Assembly: GCA_028283825.1 (NCBI GenBank)
Contig: JAPWJW010000004.1
Coordinates: 376,292-440,291 of the forward strand
DNA length: 64,000 nt
Source of the DNA: Azospirillaceae bacterium
GTDB lineage: Bacteria; Pseudomonadota; Alphaproteobacteria; Azospirillales; Azospirillaceae
Direction of reading: 5' to 3'
Both the position numbers and the translations under genes were made by a program. Positions 50,780 to 59,285 of the stretch are shown piece after piece. The notes beneath the pieces were generated by a model. It made no database searches, was not told the DNA's origin, and saw nothing but the letters and a program-made list of their open reading frames with translations. Every line of letters starts with the position of its first letter. Positions within the stretch are counted from its first letter, which is position 1.

Positions 50780-52209
50780 AGCCCCAGCCACACCCCCGCC
50801 GCCATGATGGCCAAGGACAGGGCCACCAGCACGCCCCACAGCGGCAGGATGAAGCGTATCCAGGTACCGAAGCCGACGCGGGCGGCGGCCAGGTAGGCCA
50901 GCAGCATGCCCGAGGTGGGGGTGACCATGTTGGTCAGGCCGTTGCCGAACAGGAAGGCCATCACCGTCATCTGCCCGCCCACGCCCGCCATGTGGGCGAT
51001 GGGCGCCAGGATGGGCAGGCTGACGGCGGCCTTGCCGGAGGTGGAGGGGATCAGCACGTCCAGCGCCATCTCCACCACCGTCAGGCTTTGCGCCACCAGC
51101 ACCGGCGCCTGTTCCGACGTCAGGCCGGCCAGGGCGTTGATGATGGTGTCCAGCACCATGCCGTCCTTCAGCACGATCTCGACGGCACTGGCCAGGCCCA
51201 CCAGGAAGCCCGCCAGAAGCATGCTTTTCATGCCGTCGGTGTAGGCCTCCGCCGCCCGCGATCCCGAAAGGCCGCCGGCCAATGAGATCAGGATGGCCAG
51301 CACGATGTAGAAGGCGCCCACCTGGACGTTGCCCCAGCCCAGTTCCAGCCCGCCATAGGGGATGACCGCCATGGCCAGGGCCAGCAGGCCCAGCACGCCG
51401 GCGTGGCGTGGCGACAGGCGCGCGCTGTGGGGCACATGCGCCGGCACCCTGTACCCTGTGCGCCGCAAATGGCGCATCACATACAGAACGCCCAGGGTCA
51501 TGAAGCCGAGGTAGACGGCCAGGCGCAATCCCATGCCGCTGAACGGTGCCACCCCGGCGATGGGCTGGGCCACCAGCAGGGCCACCGGGTTGGTGACCGA
51601 CGCCAGATAGCCGATCTTGGCCGCCACCGTCACCACCGCCACGGCGAACAGGGGCGTCAGGCCCATGCTTTCGGCCAGCACGACGATCACCGGGATGATG
51701 ACGACGAATTCCGAGATCATGCCCAGGAAGGTGGCACCCACGGAAATGACCGCCATCAGGATGGGCGCCAGCACATAGGCGTTGCCCCGCACCAGGGACA
51801 AGAGGCGGGCGACGCCGGCATCCAGGGCGCCGGTGGCGCGCAGCACGCCGAACATGCCGCCGGAAAACATGATCATGAAAAACAAATTGGCGGTGGCGGC
51901 CAGGCCGGCGGGGATGGACAGGGCCACCCCCGCCACGCTGGCGGGATAGGCCAGGGCGGCACCGCTTTTGTGCGGGCTCAGCAGGGCGTCCACGCCATAG
52001 GCCTTGGGCACGGCGTGGAAGGTGCCGGGCACCACCAGCTTGTCCGCCCCCCGCGCGAATTCGCCCGAGGGCACCAGATAGGTCATCAGGGCGGCCGCCA
52101 GGATGATCAGCATCATCATCGTGACCGGATGGGGCATGCGGCCGTGGGCGTGGCTTACCTTTGTAGGCAACCCTTGTTCATGGGTCGCCCCGTTTTCCAA
52201 TGCCGCCAT
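50776..52209 (-). CDS. YfcC/DcuC-type membrane transporter
   Basis: A 477-residue transporter of the YfcC family (C4-dicarboxylate or basic-amino-acid antiport class). About 12 helices; the paired loops IVSTNP-like SVTNPVALLVAQPIAG and VIPSTSGKAAVSLPIL are the family re-entrant signatures. The N-terminus MPHPVTMMMLIILAAALMTYL followed by VPSGEF is typical. Substrate is not determined. It is divergent from the TonB receptor gene; it may import products of the peptidase-like cluster (inference). Confidence 0.82.
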   Translation of the reverse strand: MAALENGATHEQGLPTKVSHAHGRMPHPVTMMMLIILAAALMTYLVPSGEFARGADKLVVPGTFHAVPKAYGVDALLSPHKSGAALAYPASVAGVALSIPAGLAATANLFFMIMFSGGMFGVLRATGALDAGVARLLSLVRGNAYVLAPILMAVISVGATFLGMISEFVVIIPVIVVLAESMGLTPLFAVAVVTVAAKIGYLASVTNPVALLVAQPIAGVAPFSGMGLRLAVYLGFMTLGVLYVMRHLRRTGYRVPAHVPHSARLSPRHAGVLGLLALAMAVIPYGGLELGWGNVQVGAFYIVLAILISLAGGLSGSRAAEAYTDGMKSMLLAGFLVGLASAVEIVLKDGMVLDTIINALAGLTSEQAPVLVAQSLTVVEMALDVLIPSTSGKAAVSLPILAPIAHMAGVGGQMTVMAFLFGNGLTNMVTPTSGMLLAYLAAARVGFGTWIRFILPLWGVLVALSLAIMAAGVWLGL

Positions 52210-52465
52210 TTCTTGCCCCTGCCTTGCCCTGTTTATCGAACGCTTGGGGCCAAGATTTGCACGAATAGGGACGTTTATTTAACTCTATAACCAATCTGCA
52301 TAGGATCCTCGAATTTCTTCATAAGATTGTCGGCATCGATTCCGGCTGTTTATCTGCCCCCACACAGGGAACTTCCCAATCAAGGGAGCTTCGGTCCCGG
52401 CCAAGGCGGCGCCCCGCGAACGATGGGCGCCCCACCGGGATGTCATGGGAACGGGGGATAAAGAA

Positions 52466-55243
52466 ATGAAAATGGGCAGCACGACAGTTGGGTCCCGCAT
52501 CCGCCAGGCCGTCGGCCTTGGCCTCTTCATGTCCACCAGCCTGCTGGCGCTATCCGGGGGCGCTTATGCCCAGCAGGCGGCCAAGGCGCCGGCCGATGAC
52601 GAGTTGCAGGAAATCGTCATCACCGGCACCCACATCAAGGGCCAGGACGCCCAGGCGGTGGGCAACATCCAGAGCCTGACGGTGGACGATATCCAGCAGG
52701 CGGCGCCTTTGTCGGTGGGCGACCTGCTGCAGGCCCTGCCGTCGGTGGGTGTCAGCCTGAATTCCAACGGCACCCAGGGTACGTCCTTCGGCGTCAGCTC
52801 CATCAACCTGCGTTACCTGGGCAGTGCCGAGGGCAGCGGCAACCGCACCCTGGTGCTGGTGGACGGCCACCGCTGGGTCAACGCCGTGGGCGGCCGCGGC
52901 TTTCGCGACTTCGTCGACCTCAATACCATCCCGGTGGGCCTGGTGGAGAATATGGAGGTGCTGAAGGATGGTGCCTCGGCCATCTACGGTGCCGACGCCA
53001 TCGCCGGCGTGGTCAACATCCACCTGAAGTCCGATTTCGAAGGCGTGCGCGGCAATTTCCAGTCCGGCATCTCCTCCAACGGTGATGGGCGCAGCCTGGC
53101 GGGCGACGTCACCATCGGGCACAAGCTGGGCCGGGGCAACCTGCTGTTCTCCGCCGACATCGTGGATGAGCTGCCCATCCTGACGGCCGACCGCGACCTG
53201 ACGCGGACGGCCCTGACGGCCCCCACCAGCCCGCCCATCAGCCCGCGCGGCCTGTACAACCTGCCCGGCGTATCCTCCTCCACCCTGACCCGCATCGCCG
53301 GCACCGACGGTAGCGCCACCGGCGACTTCCGCACCGCCGCCCTGCCGGGCGACTATTTCAACACCCTGGTCCAGGGCAAGGACGCGGTGGGGCCCAGCAC
53401 GCGCTATGGCACCTTCCTGCGCTACACCACCGACATCACCGACGACATCAGCGGCCACGTGGAATTCCTCTACAACCACCGCCGCTCTTCCCAGCTGTAT
53501 TCTCCCTATCTGCTGGACGTGAACGGCAGCCAGGGTTTCGCCATGCCGGCCGACCAGGCCTACAACATCTTCGGCAAGGCGTTCTCCGGCTCCAGCTTCC
53601 GCCTGCGCCGCTACATGGAAGAGATCGGCGACCGCCAGAACGTGCAGGAGGTGAACACCTGGCGGGCGGATGCCGGCCTTGAGGGCAAGGTGCATTTGTG
53701 GGGCGACTGGAACTGGGACGCCTTCGTCTCCTACTCGAAGAACGAGGCCACGTTCGACGCCTCCAACAACGTCAATTACGACCATCTGGCCTTGGCCCTG
53801 GGCTCACCCACCCGCTGTGCCGCCACCGCCGGCTGCGTGCCGCTGAACATCTTCGGCAAGATCACGCCGGCGATGGCGAACTACATCCGCTACAACGCGC
53901 ATGACGAGGATGGGGTGTCCCAGACCTCGGCCGAATTCAACCTGTCGCGCAGCCTGTTCACCCTGCCGGCGGGCGACGTCATGGCGGCGGCCGGTGCCTC
54001 CTACCGCCGGGAATACGGCTATGACACCCCGGACGCGGTGGTGAACGCCACACCGGTCTACGTCACCGGCCTGACGGAGACGTCGGCCGCCACCCGCAAC
54101 CCCACCAGCGGCAGCTACAACACCAAGGAAGGCTACGTCGAGGTCGATGTGCCGCTGCTGCGCGACCTGCCGGCCATCTACAAGCTGGATGTGGACGGGG
54201 CGCTGCGCTACTCGGACTACAGCACCTATGGCGGCAACACGACCAAGAAGGCCGGTGTCGCCTATCGCCCGGTGGCCGACCTGCTGTTCCGCGGCAGCTA
54301 TTCCGAAGGCTTCCGGGCGCCGTCCATCCTGGAATTGGACCAGGGCGGCCGTAACACCCAGTTCCAGGCCATCGACCCCTGCAACGGCGGCGGCAAGGGC
54401 CTGGCCGGCTGCGCCAGCGTGCCCACCAGCTACAGCCAGTACAATTACGGCAACGGCCTGATCAACGGGTCCACCGGCGGCAATCCCAACCTGAAGCCGG
54501 AAACCTCGCGCACCGACAGCGTCGGTGCCGCTTTCACGCCCGGCTGGCTGAAGGGCGCCAGCGCCACGGTGGACTACTTCGCCATCGAGGTCGACAACGC
54601 CATCTCCAGCGAGACGGCGCAGCAGATCCTGACCAGCTGCGCCAATCTGGGCGGCAGCGCCTGCAGCCTGATGCAGCGCGACCCCACCACCGGCCAGGTC
54701 GTCAACGTCCTGCAGGCGGTGACCAACTTCAGCAAGATCAAGGAAAAGGGCCTGGACGTCTCGCTGGGCTACACCTTCGACAGTGGTTTCGGTCTGTTCA
54801 CCACCGGCGTCAACGCCTCCCGCCTGTTCCAGTTCGACAACTACATTCCCCAGCCCGACGGCACCATCCTGCGCCAGGAACTGGCTGGCCATTCCGACCA
54901 GCCGCGCGCGACATATCCCTACTGGAAGGGCCAGGCCTCCATCCGCTGGAACCAGGATGACGACGGTCCCTGGGGTGCCGGCTGGAAGGCGCGCTACATC
55001 GGCACCTCGCGCGACATTCCCAACAACACGGTCAACGGCGGCCACATCCCGGCCATCGTCTACCAGGACGTCCAGGTCAGCTACGACTTCCGCGACCTGC
55101 TGACCAAGGTGACCCTGGGCGTGGACAACATCTTCAACGTCCAGCCGCCGGCGTCGGCCGCCAACAACCCCATCAATTTCGACATGTACACCTACGACGT
55201 GCGCGGCACCTACATGTACATGCGCCTGTCGTTCCGTATGTAA
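52466..55243 (+). CDS. TonB-dependent outer-membrane receptor
   Basis: A 925-residue receptor. A signal peptide (MKMGSTTVGSRIRQAVGLGLF ending AYA) leads to a plug domain (EIVITGTHIKGQDAQAVGNI, then VDGHRWVNAVGGRGF and VLKDGASAIYGADAIAGVVNI). The 22-strand barrel follows, with YRPVADLLFRGSYSEGFRAPSILEL and a C-terminal strand MYMRLSFRM. A TonB box is not obvious. ATG at 52466 follows GGGGGAT and gives the best signal; 52445 adds seven residues. No SusD-like gene follows, so the ligand is probably a peptide or small compound, cleaved by the CocE-type hydrolase next door. Confidence 0.9.
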   Translation: MKMGSTTVGSRIRQAVGLGLFMSTSLLALSGGAYAQQAAKAPADDELQEIVITGTHIKGQDAQAVGNIQSLTVDDIQQAAPLSVGDLLQALPSVGVSLNSNGTQGTSFGVSSINLRYLGSAEGSGNRTLVLVDGHRWVNAVGGRGFRDFVDLNTIPVGLVENMEVLKDGASAIYGADAIAGVVNIHLKSDFEGVRGNFQSGISSNGDGRSLAGDVTIGHKLGRGNLLFSADIVDELPILTADRDLTRTALTAPTSPPISPRGLYNLPGVSSSTLTRIAGTDGSATGDFRTAALPGDYFNTLVQGKDAVGPSTRYGTFLRYTTDITDDISGHVEFLYNHRRSSQLYSPYLLDVNGSQGFAMPADQAYNIFGKAFSGSSFRLRRYMEEIGDRQNVQEVNTWRADAGLEGKVHLWGDWNWDAFVSYSKNEATFDASNNVNYDHLALALGSPTRCAATAGCVPLNIFGKITPAMANYIRYNAHDEDGVSQTSAEFNLSRSLFTLPAGDVMAAAGASYRREYGYDTPDAVVNATPVYVTGLTETSAATRNPTSGSYNTKEGYVEVDVPLLRDLPAIYKLDVDGALRYSDYSTYGGNTTKKAGVAYRPVADLLFRGSYSEGFRAPSILELDQGGRNTQFQAIDPCNGGGKGLAGCASVPTSYSQYNYGNGLINGSTGGNPNLKPETSRTDSVGAAFTPGWLKGASATVDYFAIEVDNAISSETAQQILTSCANLGGSACSLMQRDPTTGQVVNVLQAVTNFSKIKEKGLDVSLGYTFDSGFGLFTTGVNASRLFQFDNYIPQPDGTILRQELAGHSDQPRATYPYWKGQASIRWNQDDDGPWGAGWKARYIGTSRDIPNNTVNGGHIPAIVYQDVQVSYDFRDLLTKVTLGVDNIFNVQPPASAANNPINFDMYTYDVRGTYMYMRLSFRM

Positions 55244-55260
55244 AGCGAAGTTGACGTATT

Positions 55261-55290
55261 CCGGCGGGCCATCGGGTCCGCCGGTCGTTT
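55261..55290 (+). terminator. Intrinsic terminator after the TonB receptor gene
   Basis: CCGGCGGGCC pairs with GGTCCGCCGG (one G-T pair) over ATCG, followed by TCGTTTT. It may attenuate transcription into the CocE-type gene. Confidence 0.6.
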
Positions 55291-55321
55291 TCGGATTTCC
55301 TGCCTGAAGGTGGCCTACGCC

Positions 55322-57184
55322 ATGACCCCTTTCCCCCCGGTTGAAGACGTCCATGTCGACCGCGACGTGCCCGTCGCCATGCGCGACGGGGTGACGCTGG
55401 TGGCCGACATCTACCGCCCCGTGGTGGCGGGTGCCGTCTGGGACCGGCCGTTGCCGGTGCTGCTGGAGCGCACGCCTTATGACAAGCGCGGCGTGGTGCT
55501 GTCGGAAATCAGCGTGGCCGACCCCACGCCCCGCCCCCGCGCCCAGGTGGCCGCCGCCCTGGTGCGCGCCGGTTATGTCGTCATGATCCAGGACGTGCGC
55601 GGCCGCTATGGCTCCGCCGGCGTGTTCGCCAAGTACGTGAATGAGGCGGAGGACGGCTTCGACACCCTGGGCTGGATCGGGGCTCAGCCCTGGTGCGACG
55701 GCCGGGTGGGCACCTATGGCCTCTCATACTGCGCCCATGTGCAGACGGCGGCGGCGGCGCTGGCGCCCCCCAACTTGGCCTGCATGATGGTGGATTCCGG
55801 CGGCTTCGCCGAGGCGTATCACGCCGGCATCCGCCAGGGCGGCGCGTTTGAGCTGAAGCAGCTGACCTGGGCCTATCGCCACGCCCTGCTGTCGCCGGCG
55901 GCGGAGCGTGAGCCCGCCATCCACGCCGCCATCGCGGCGCAGGACATTGCCGACTGGGTCAGGCGCTGGCCTTGGGATCGCGGCCACTCCCCCATCTCGC
56001 CGGTGCCGGAGTTCGAGGCCTACGTCCTGGAACAGGCGCGGCATGGCGAGTTCGATGATTACTGGCGCCAGTCGGGCCTGGGCCTCGCCCGGCATTACGC
56101 CGCCATGTCGGACGTGCCCACCCTGCTGATGTGCAGTTGGTACGACCCCTACGCGTCGGCCACCCTGTGGAATTACGATGGCATCACGCGGCACAAGCGG
56201 GGCCCCGTGCATCTGCTGATGGGCCCGTGGACCCACGGGCGGCGGTCGGAAACCTTCGCCGGCGACGTGGATTTCGGCGCGTCCGCCACCCTGGACGGCG
56301 CCATCGCGCCGGATTTCGACACCTTCCGCATCCGCTGGTTCGACCGCTGGCTGAAGAACGCCCCAACCCCGGATGAGGCGCCGGTGCGGGTGTTCGTCAT
56401 GGGTGGCGGGTCGGGCCGCCGACGCGCGGAAGATGGCCGGCTGGACCACGGCGGCGCCTGGGTCGAGGCGCCCGCCTGGCCGCCAGCGGGCACGGTGCCC
56501 ACCGCCTATCATCTGCACGCCGACGGCCGGCTGGACCCGGCTTTGCCGGAGGCGGGCCCGGCCAGCCTGGCCTACGACTATGACCCCGACCGCCCCGTGC
56601 CCACCATCGGCGGCGCCACCGCCTCGGGCGCCCCGGTGATGGAGGCCGGGGCCTTCGACCAGGTGACGACGGCGGAGACCTATGGCGCCGCCGCCCCCTT
56701 CGGCCCGCTGGCCGACCGCGATGACGTGCTGGTGTTCCAGACCCCGCCGCTGGACCGTGACCTGACGGTGGTGGGTGACCTGAAGGCGGTGCTGCATGTC
56801 GGTTCCGACCAGCCCGACACCGACTTCACGGTCAAGCTGGTGGACGTGCACCCGCCCAGCGCCGACTATCCCCGGGGCTACGCCATGAATTTGGCCCACG
56901 GCATCCTGCGGGCGCGCTACCGCCAGGGTTGGGAACGGGCGGTGATGATGGAACCGGGCCGGGTTTACGAGGTGACCATCGCCCTTTTCCCCACCGCCAA
57001 CCGCTTCTTGGCCGGCCACCGCCTGCGGCTGGAGGTGTCCAGCAGCAATTTCCCCCATTTCGACGCCAACCCCAACAGCGGCGGGCCGCAAGGGGTGCCG
57101 GGTCCCAAGGCGGTGGCGCGTAACCGTGTGCACCTGGATGTGGCCCACCCCTCGCGTCTCATCCTGCCCGTGCTGGCCGACTAG
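55322..57184 (+). CDS. CocE/NonD-type alpha/beta hydrolase (X-Pro dipeptidyl-peptidase family)
   Basis: A 620-residue serine hydrolase. The N-terminal alpha/beta fold begins VPVAMRDGVTLVADIYRP; nucleophile Ser lies in GTYGLSYCAHVQ (about residue 143), Asp in LMCSWYDPYA (about 273) and His in LMGPWTHGRR (about 303). The usual G-x-S-Y-x-G elbow is GLSYCA, with the last Gly replaced. A jelly-roll domain follows (LTVVGDLKAVLHVGSDQPDTDF, LRLEVSSSNFPHFDAN). No signal peptide, so cytoplasmic. Family members hydrolyse X-Pro peptides, cocaine-like esters or acylated antibiotics. ATG at 55322 has a GAAGG site. Confidence 0.85.
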   Translation: MTPFPPVEDVHVDRDVPVAMRDGVTLVADIYRPVVAGAVWDRPLPVLLERTPYDKRGVVLSEISVADPTPRPRAQVAAALVRAGYVVMIQDVRGRYGSAGVFAKYVNEAEDGFDTLGWIGAQPWCDGRVGTYGLSYCAHVQTAAAALAPPNLACMMVDSGGFAEAYHAGIRQGGAFELKQLTWAYRHALLSPAAEREPAIHAAIAAQDIADWVRRWPWDRGHSPISPVPEFEAYVLEQARHGEFDDYWRQSGLGLARHYAAMSDVPTLLMCSWYDPYASATLWNYDGITRHKRGPVHLLMGPWTHGRRSETFAGDVDFGASATLDGAIAPDFDTFRIRWFDRWLKNAPTPDEAPVRVFVMGGGSGRRRAEDGRLDHGGAWVEAPAWPPAGTVPTAYHLHADGRLDPALPEAGPASLAYDYDPDRPVPTIGGATASGAPVMEAGAFDQVTTAETYGAAAPFGPLADRDDVLVFQTPPLDRDLTVVGDLKAVLHVGSDQPDTDFTVKLVDVHPPSADYPRGYAMNLAHGILRARYRQGWERAVMMEPGRVYEVTIALFPTANRFLAGHRLRLEVSSSNFPHFDANPNSGGPQGVPGPKAVARNRVHLDVAHPSRLILPVLAD

Positions 57185-57198
57185 GAAAGGGATAGCCC

Positions 57199-58308
57199 AT
57201 GCCCGTCAGGATCGACCGTCGCCGTCTGTTGATGGGCCTGGGCATCGCCGGGCTGGTGCGGCCCGCGTGGGGTGCGGCGGGGGCCTTGCGCATTACCGCC
57301 ACCGGCCAGGCGCTGCTGCGCGCCGATGTCGCCGCCCGGCCCTATGACGGCTTCGCGGCCCTCGCTGCCCGGCTGCGGTCGGCCGACGTGGTGTTCACCG
57401 AACTGGAAACCGCGCTGGACGGTCCCGGCGCCGGCCCGCCCCAGCGGGATGCGGAGCTGGAGCACGCCTCGGGCCCGGCGGTGCTGGCCACCCTGCGCGC
57501 CCTGTCGGTGAACCTGGTGGCCACCGCCGGCAACCATGCCTTTGACCTGGGCACCGGCGGCATCCTGTCGACGCTGGCGGCGCTGGATGCCGCCGGCCTG
57601 GCCCATGCCGGCACCGGTGTCGACCGCGCCGCGGCTGTCACTCCGGCCGTGGTGGCCACGCCCGCCGGCCGGGTGGCGCTGGTCGCCATGGCCGCCGGCA
57701 AGGTGCGTGAGGGCGGGGCGGCCCTGGACGGCCGGCCAGGCGTCAATGAGATCCGCCGCAATGCCGACGGCAGCTTCAATGCGGAGGATGAGGTCCTGGT
57801 CCTGTCCGCCATCGCGCGGGCCGCCGGGCGGGCGGACATCGTGCTGGCCTATCACCACAACCATTATTGGGCTGACGATCCGACGGCGACGCCGCCCTGG
57901 CTGGCCGCCTGGGCGCGGCGCTGCGTCGATGCCGGGGCGCACGCCTTCATCGGCCATGGCCATCCGGCCTTGCAAGGGGTGGAACTCTATCGCGGCCGGC
58001 CCCTGCTGTACGACCTGGGCGGCCTGTTCTTCCAGACGCGCACGCCGCCCGGCCATTACCCGCCCGAGGCCTGGCAGAGCGTGCTGGCGGAAATGACCTT
58101 CCGCGACGGCCGGCTGGCGGCGCTGGACTTGGTGCCATTGGCTTTGAATGAGATGCCGGACACCAGCGGCGATCCCGATAGCCGGGGGCTGCCCCGCCTG
58201 GCGTCGGGGGACGAGGCCGCCGCCATCCTGGACCGCGTAATCGCCAAATCCGCCGCCTTCGGTACGCGGCTGGTGCGGACCGGCGACCGCGCGGCACTTA
58301 TTGTGTAG
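57199..58308 (+). CDS. CapA/PgsA-like metallophosphatase-fold exported protein
   Basis: A 369-residue protein with a Tat-like start (RIDRRRLLMGLGIAGLVRP). The body is the CapA fold: ADVVFTELETAL, NLVATAGNHAFDLGTGGIL, VLAYHHNHYW, AHAFIGHGHPALQGVEL and LLYDLGGLFF, which keeps the Asn-His, His-Asn-His and Gly-His-Gly-His positions of metallophosphatases. CapA proteins act in poly-gamma-glutamate synthesis or unknown hydrolysis. The ligase subunits CapB and CapC are absent, so a polyglutamate role is unlikely. It starts 14 bases after the CocE-type stop and is probably co-transcribed. Confidence 0.8.
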   Translation: MPVRIDRRRLLMGLGIAGLVRPAWGAAGALRITATGQALLRADVAARPYDGFAALAARLRSADVVFTELETALDGPGAGPPQRDAELEHASGPAVLATLRALSVNLVATAGNHAFDLGTGGILSTLAALDAAGLAHAGTGVDRAAAVTPAVVATPAGRVALVAMAAGKVREGGAALDGRPGVNEIRRNADGSFNAEDEVLVLSAIARAAGRADIVLAYHHNHYWADDPTATPPWLAAWARRCVDAGAHAFIGHGHPALQGVELYRGRPLLYDLGGLFFQTRTPPGHYPPEAWQSVLAEMTFRDGRLAALDLVPLALNEMPDTSGDPDSRGLPRLASGDEAAAILDRVIAKSAAFGTRLVRTGDRAALIV

Positions 58309-58343
58309 AAGGATGAAGGGGCGGCAAAACGGGGGCAGGGACG

Positions 58344-59270
58344 GTGAAGCTGAATTTGCGGGCGCTGGAGGCATTCCGCCTGATCCTGGCCACCGGGTCG
58401 GGTTCGGCCGCCGCGCGCCAGATCGGCATCAGCCAGCCGGCCGTCAGCCGCCTGATCACCCGTTTGCAGAACGATGTCGGCTTTGACCTATTCTATCGTG
58501 AGCGCGGCCGCCTGGTGCCCACGCCCGAGGCGCTGATCCTGTCGAACGAGGTGGAAACGGCGCTGGCCCGCCTGGACCAGGTGGCGTCATTGGCGCGCAA
58601 CATCGGCCAGCTGGACATTGGCGAGCTGCGCATCGTCGGCCCCCCCAGCCTGGTGGAGGGCAGCCTGTCCGCCATCATCGCCGGTTTCCTGGGCAAGCAC
58701 CCGAACCTGAAAATCTCCATCCATCCGCAGGACGCCGAAACCACCCGGGAGATGGTGGCGACCAAGGAGGCGGAGTGCGGCTTCGCCAAGCTGCCCATCG
58801 ATCATCCCGGCTTGCGGGCGGAGGTGGTGGTGACGTCCGAATCCGTCTGCGTGCTGCCGCCCGACCACCCCCTGGCGGCGCGTGAGGTGATCACCCCGCC
58901 CGACCTGCGCGGTGTGCCGCTGGTGCTGTTGGGCCAGGGGCCGGTGTCGCGGGCCGGGTTGGACAGCGTGTTCCGCAAGGCCGGCTTCTCGCCCCGCGTG
59001 CGGCTGGAAACCCGTAGCGTGGCCTCGGCCTGCGCCTTCGCCGCTCATGGCGTGGGTGTCGCCATCGTCAACGAATTCATGGCGCGGGAATATGCCTGGC
59101 GCGGTGTACACCTGCGCCGCTTCCGCCCGCGCGTGCTGCACCACTACGCCTTCATCACCGCCAGCGCCACGCCGATGGCCAAGGTGACGGCGGCCTTCCT
59201 GGCCCATTGCCGCGACGCGCTGAAAAGTGACGCCTTGCAGGATGAGGTGCTGGCGGCCGGGGACGACTGA
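58344..59270 (+). CDS. LysR-family transcriptional regulator
   Basis: A 308-residue regulator. The N-terminal helix-turn-helix (LRALEAFRLILATGSGSAAA, then ISQPAVSRLITRLQNDVGF) is followed by the periplasmic-binding-like effector domain (LRIVGPPSLVEGSLSAII, VCVLPPDHPLA, ASACAFAAHGVGVAIVNEF). The start is a GTG at 58344 after GGGGCAGG. It lies 35 bp after the CapA-like gene on the same strand, and probably regulates the TonB receptor to CapA run; most LysR genes are divergent, so this arrangement is less usual. Convergent with the helicase. Confidence 0.88.
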   Translation: MKLNLRALEAFRLILATGSGSAAARQIGISQPAVSRLITRLQNDVGFDLFYRERGRLVPTPEALILSNEVETALARLDQVASLARNIGQLDIGELRIVGPPSLVEGSLSAIIAGFLGKHPNLKISIHPQDAETTREMVATKEAECGFAKLPIDHPGLRAEVVVTSESVCVLPPDHPLAAREVITPPDLRGVPLVLLGQGPVSRAGLDSVFRKAGFSPRVRLETRSVASACAFAAHGVGVAIVNEFMAREYAWRGVHLRRFRPRVLHHYAFITASATPMAKVTAAFLAHCRDALKSDALQDEVLAAGDD

Positions 59271-59285
59271 CCGCCTGGCCTCGTT

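Noticed and set aside
57199-58308. Poly-gamma-glutamate capsule synthesis operon
   Set aside because: Only the CapA-like protein is present; CapB/CapC ligase genes are missing from the neighbourhood.
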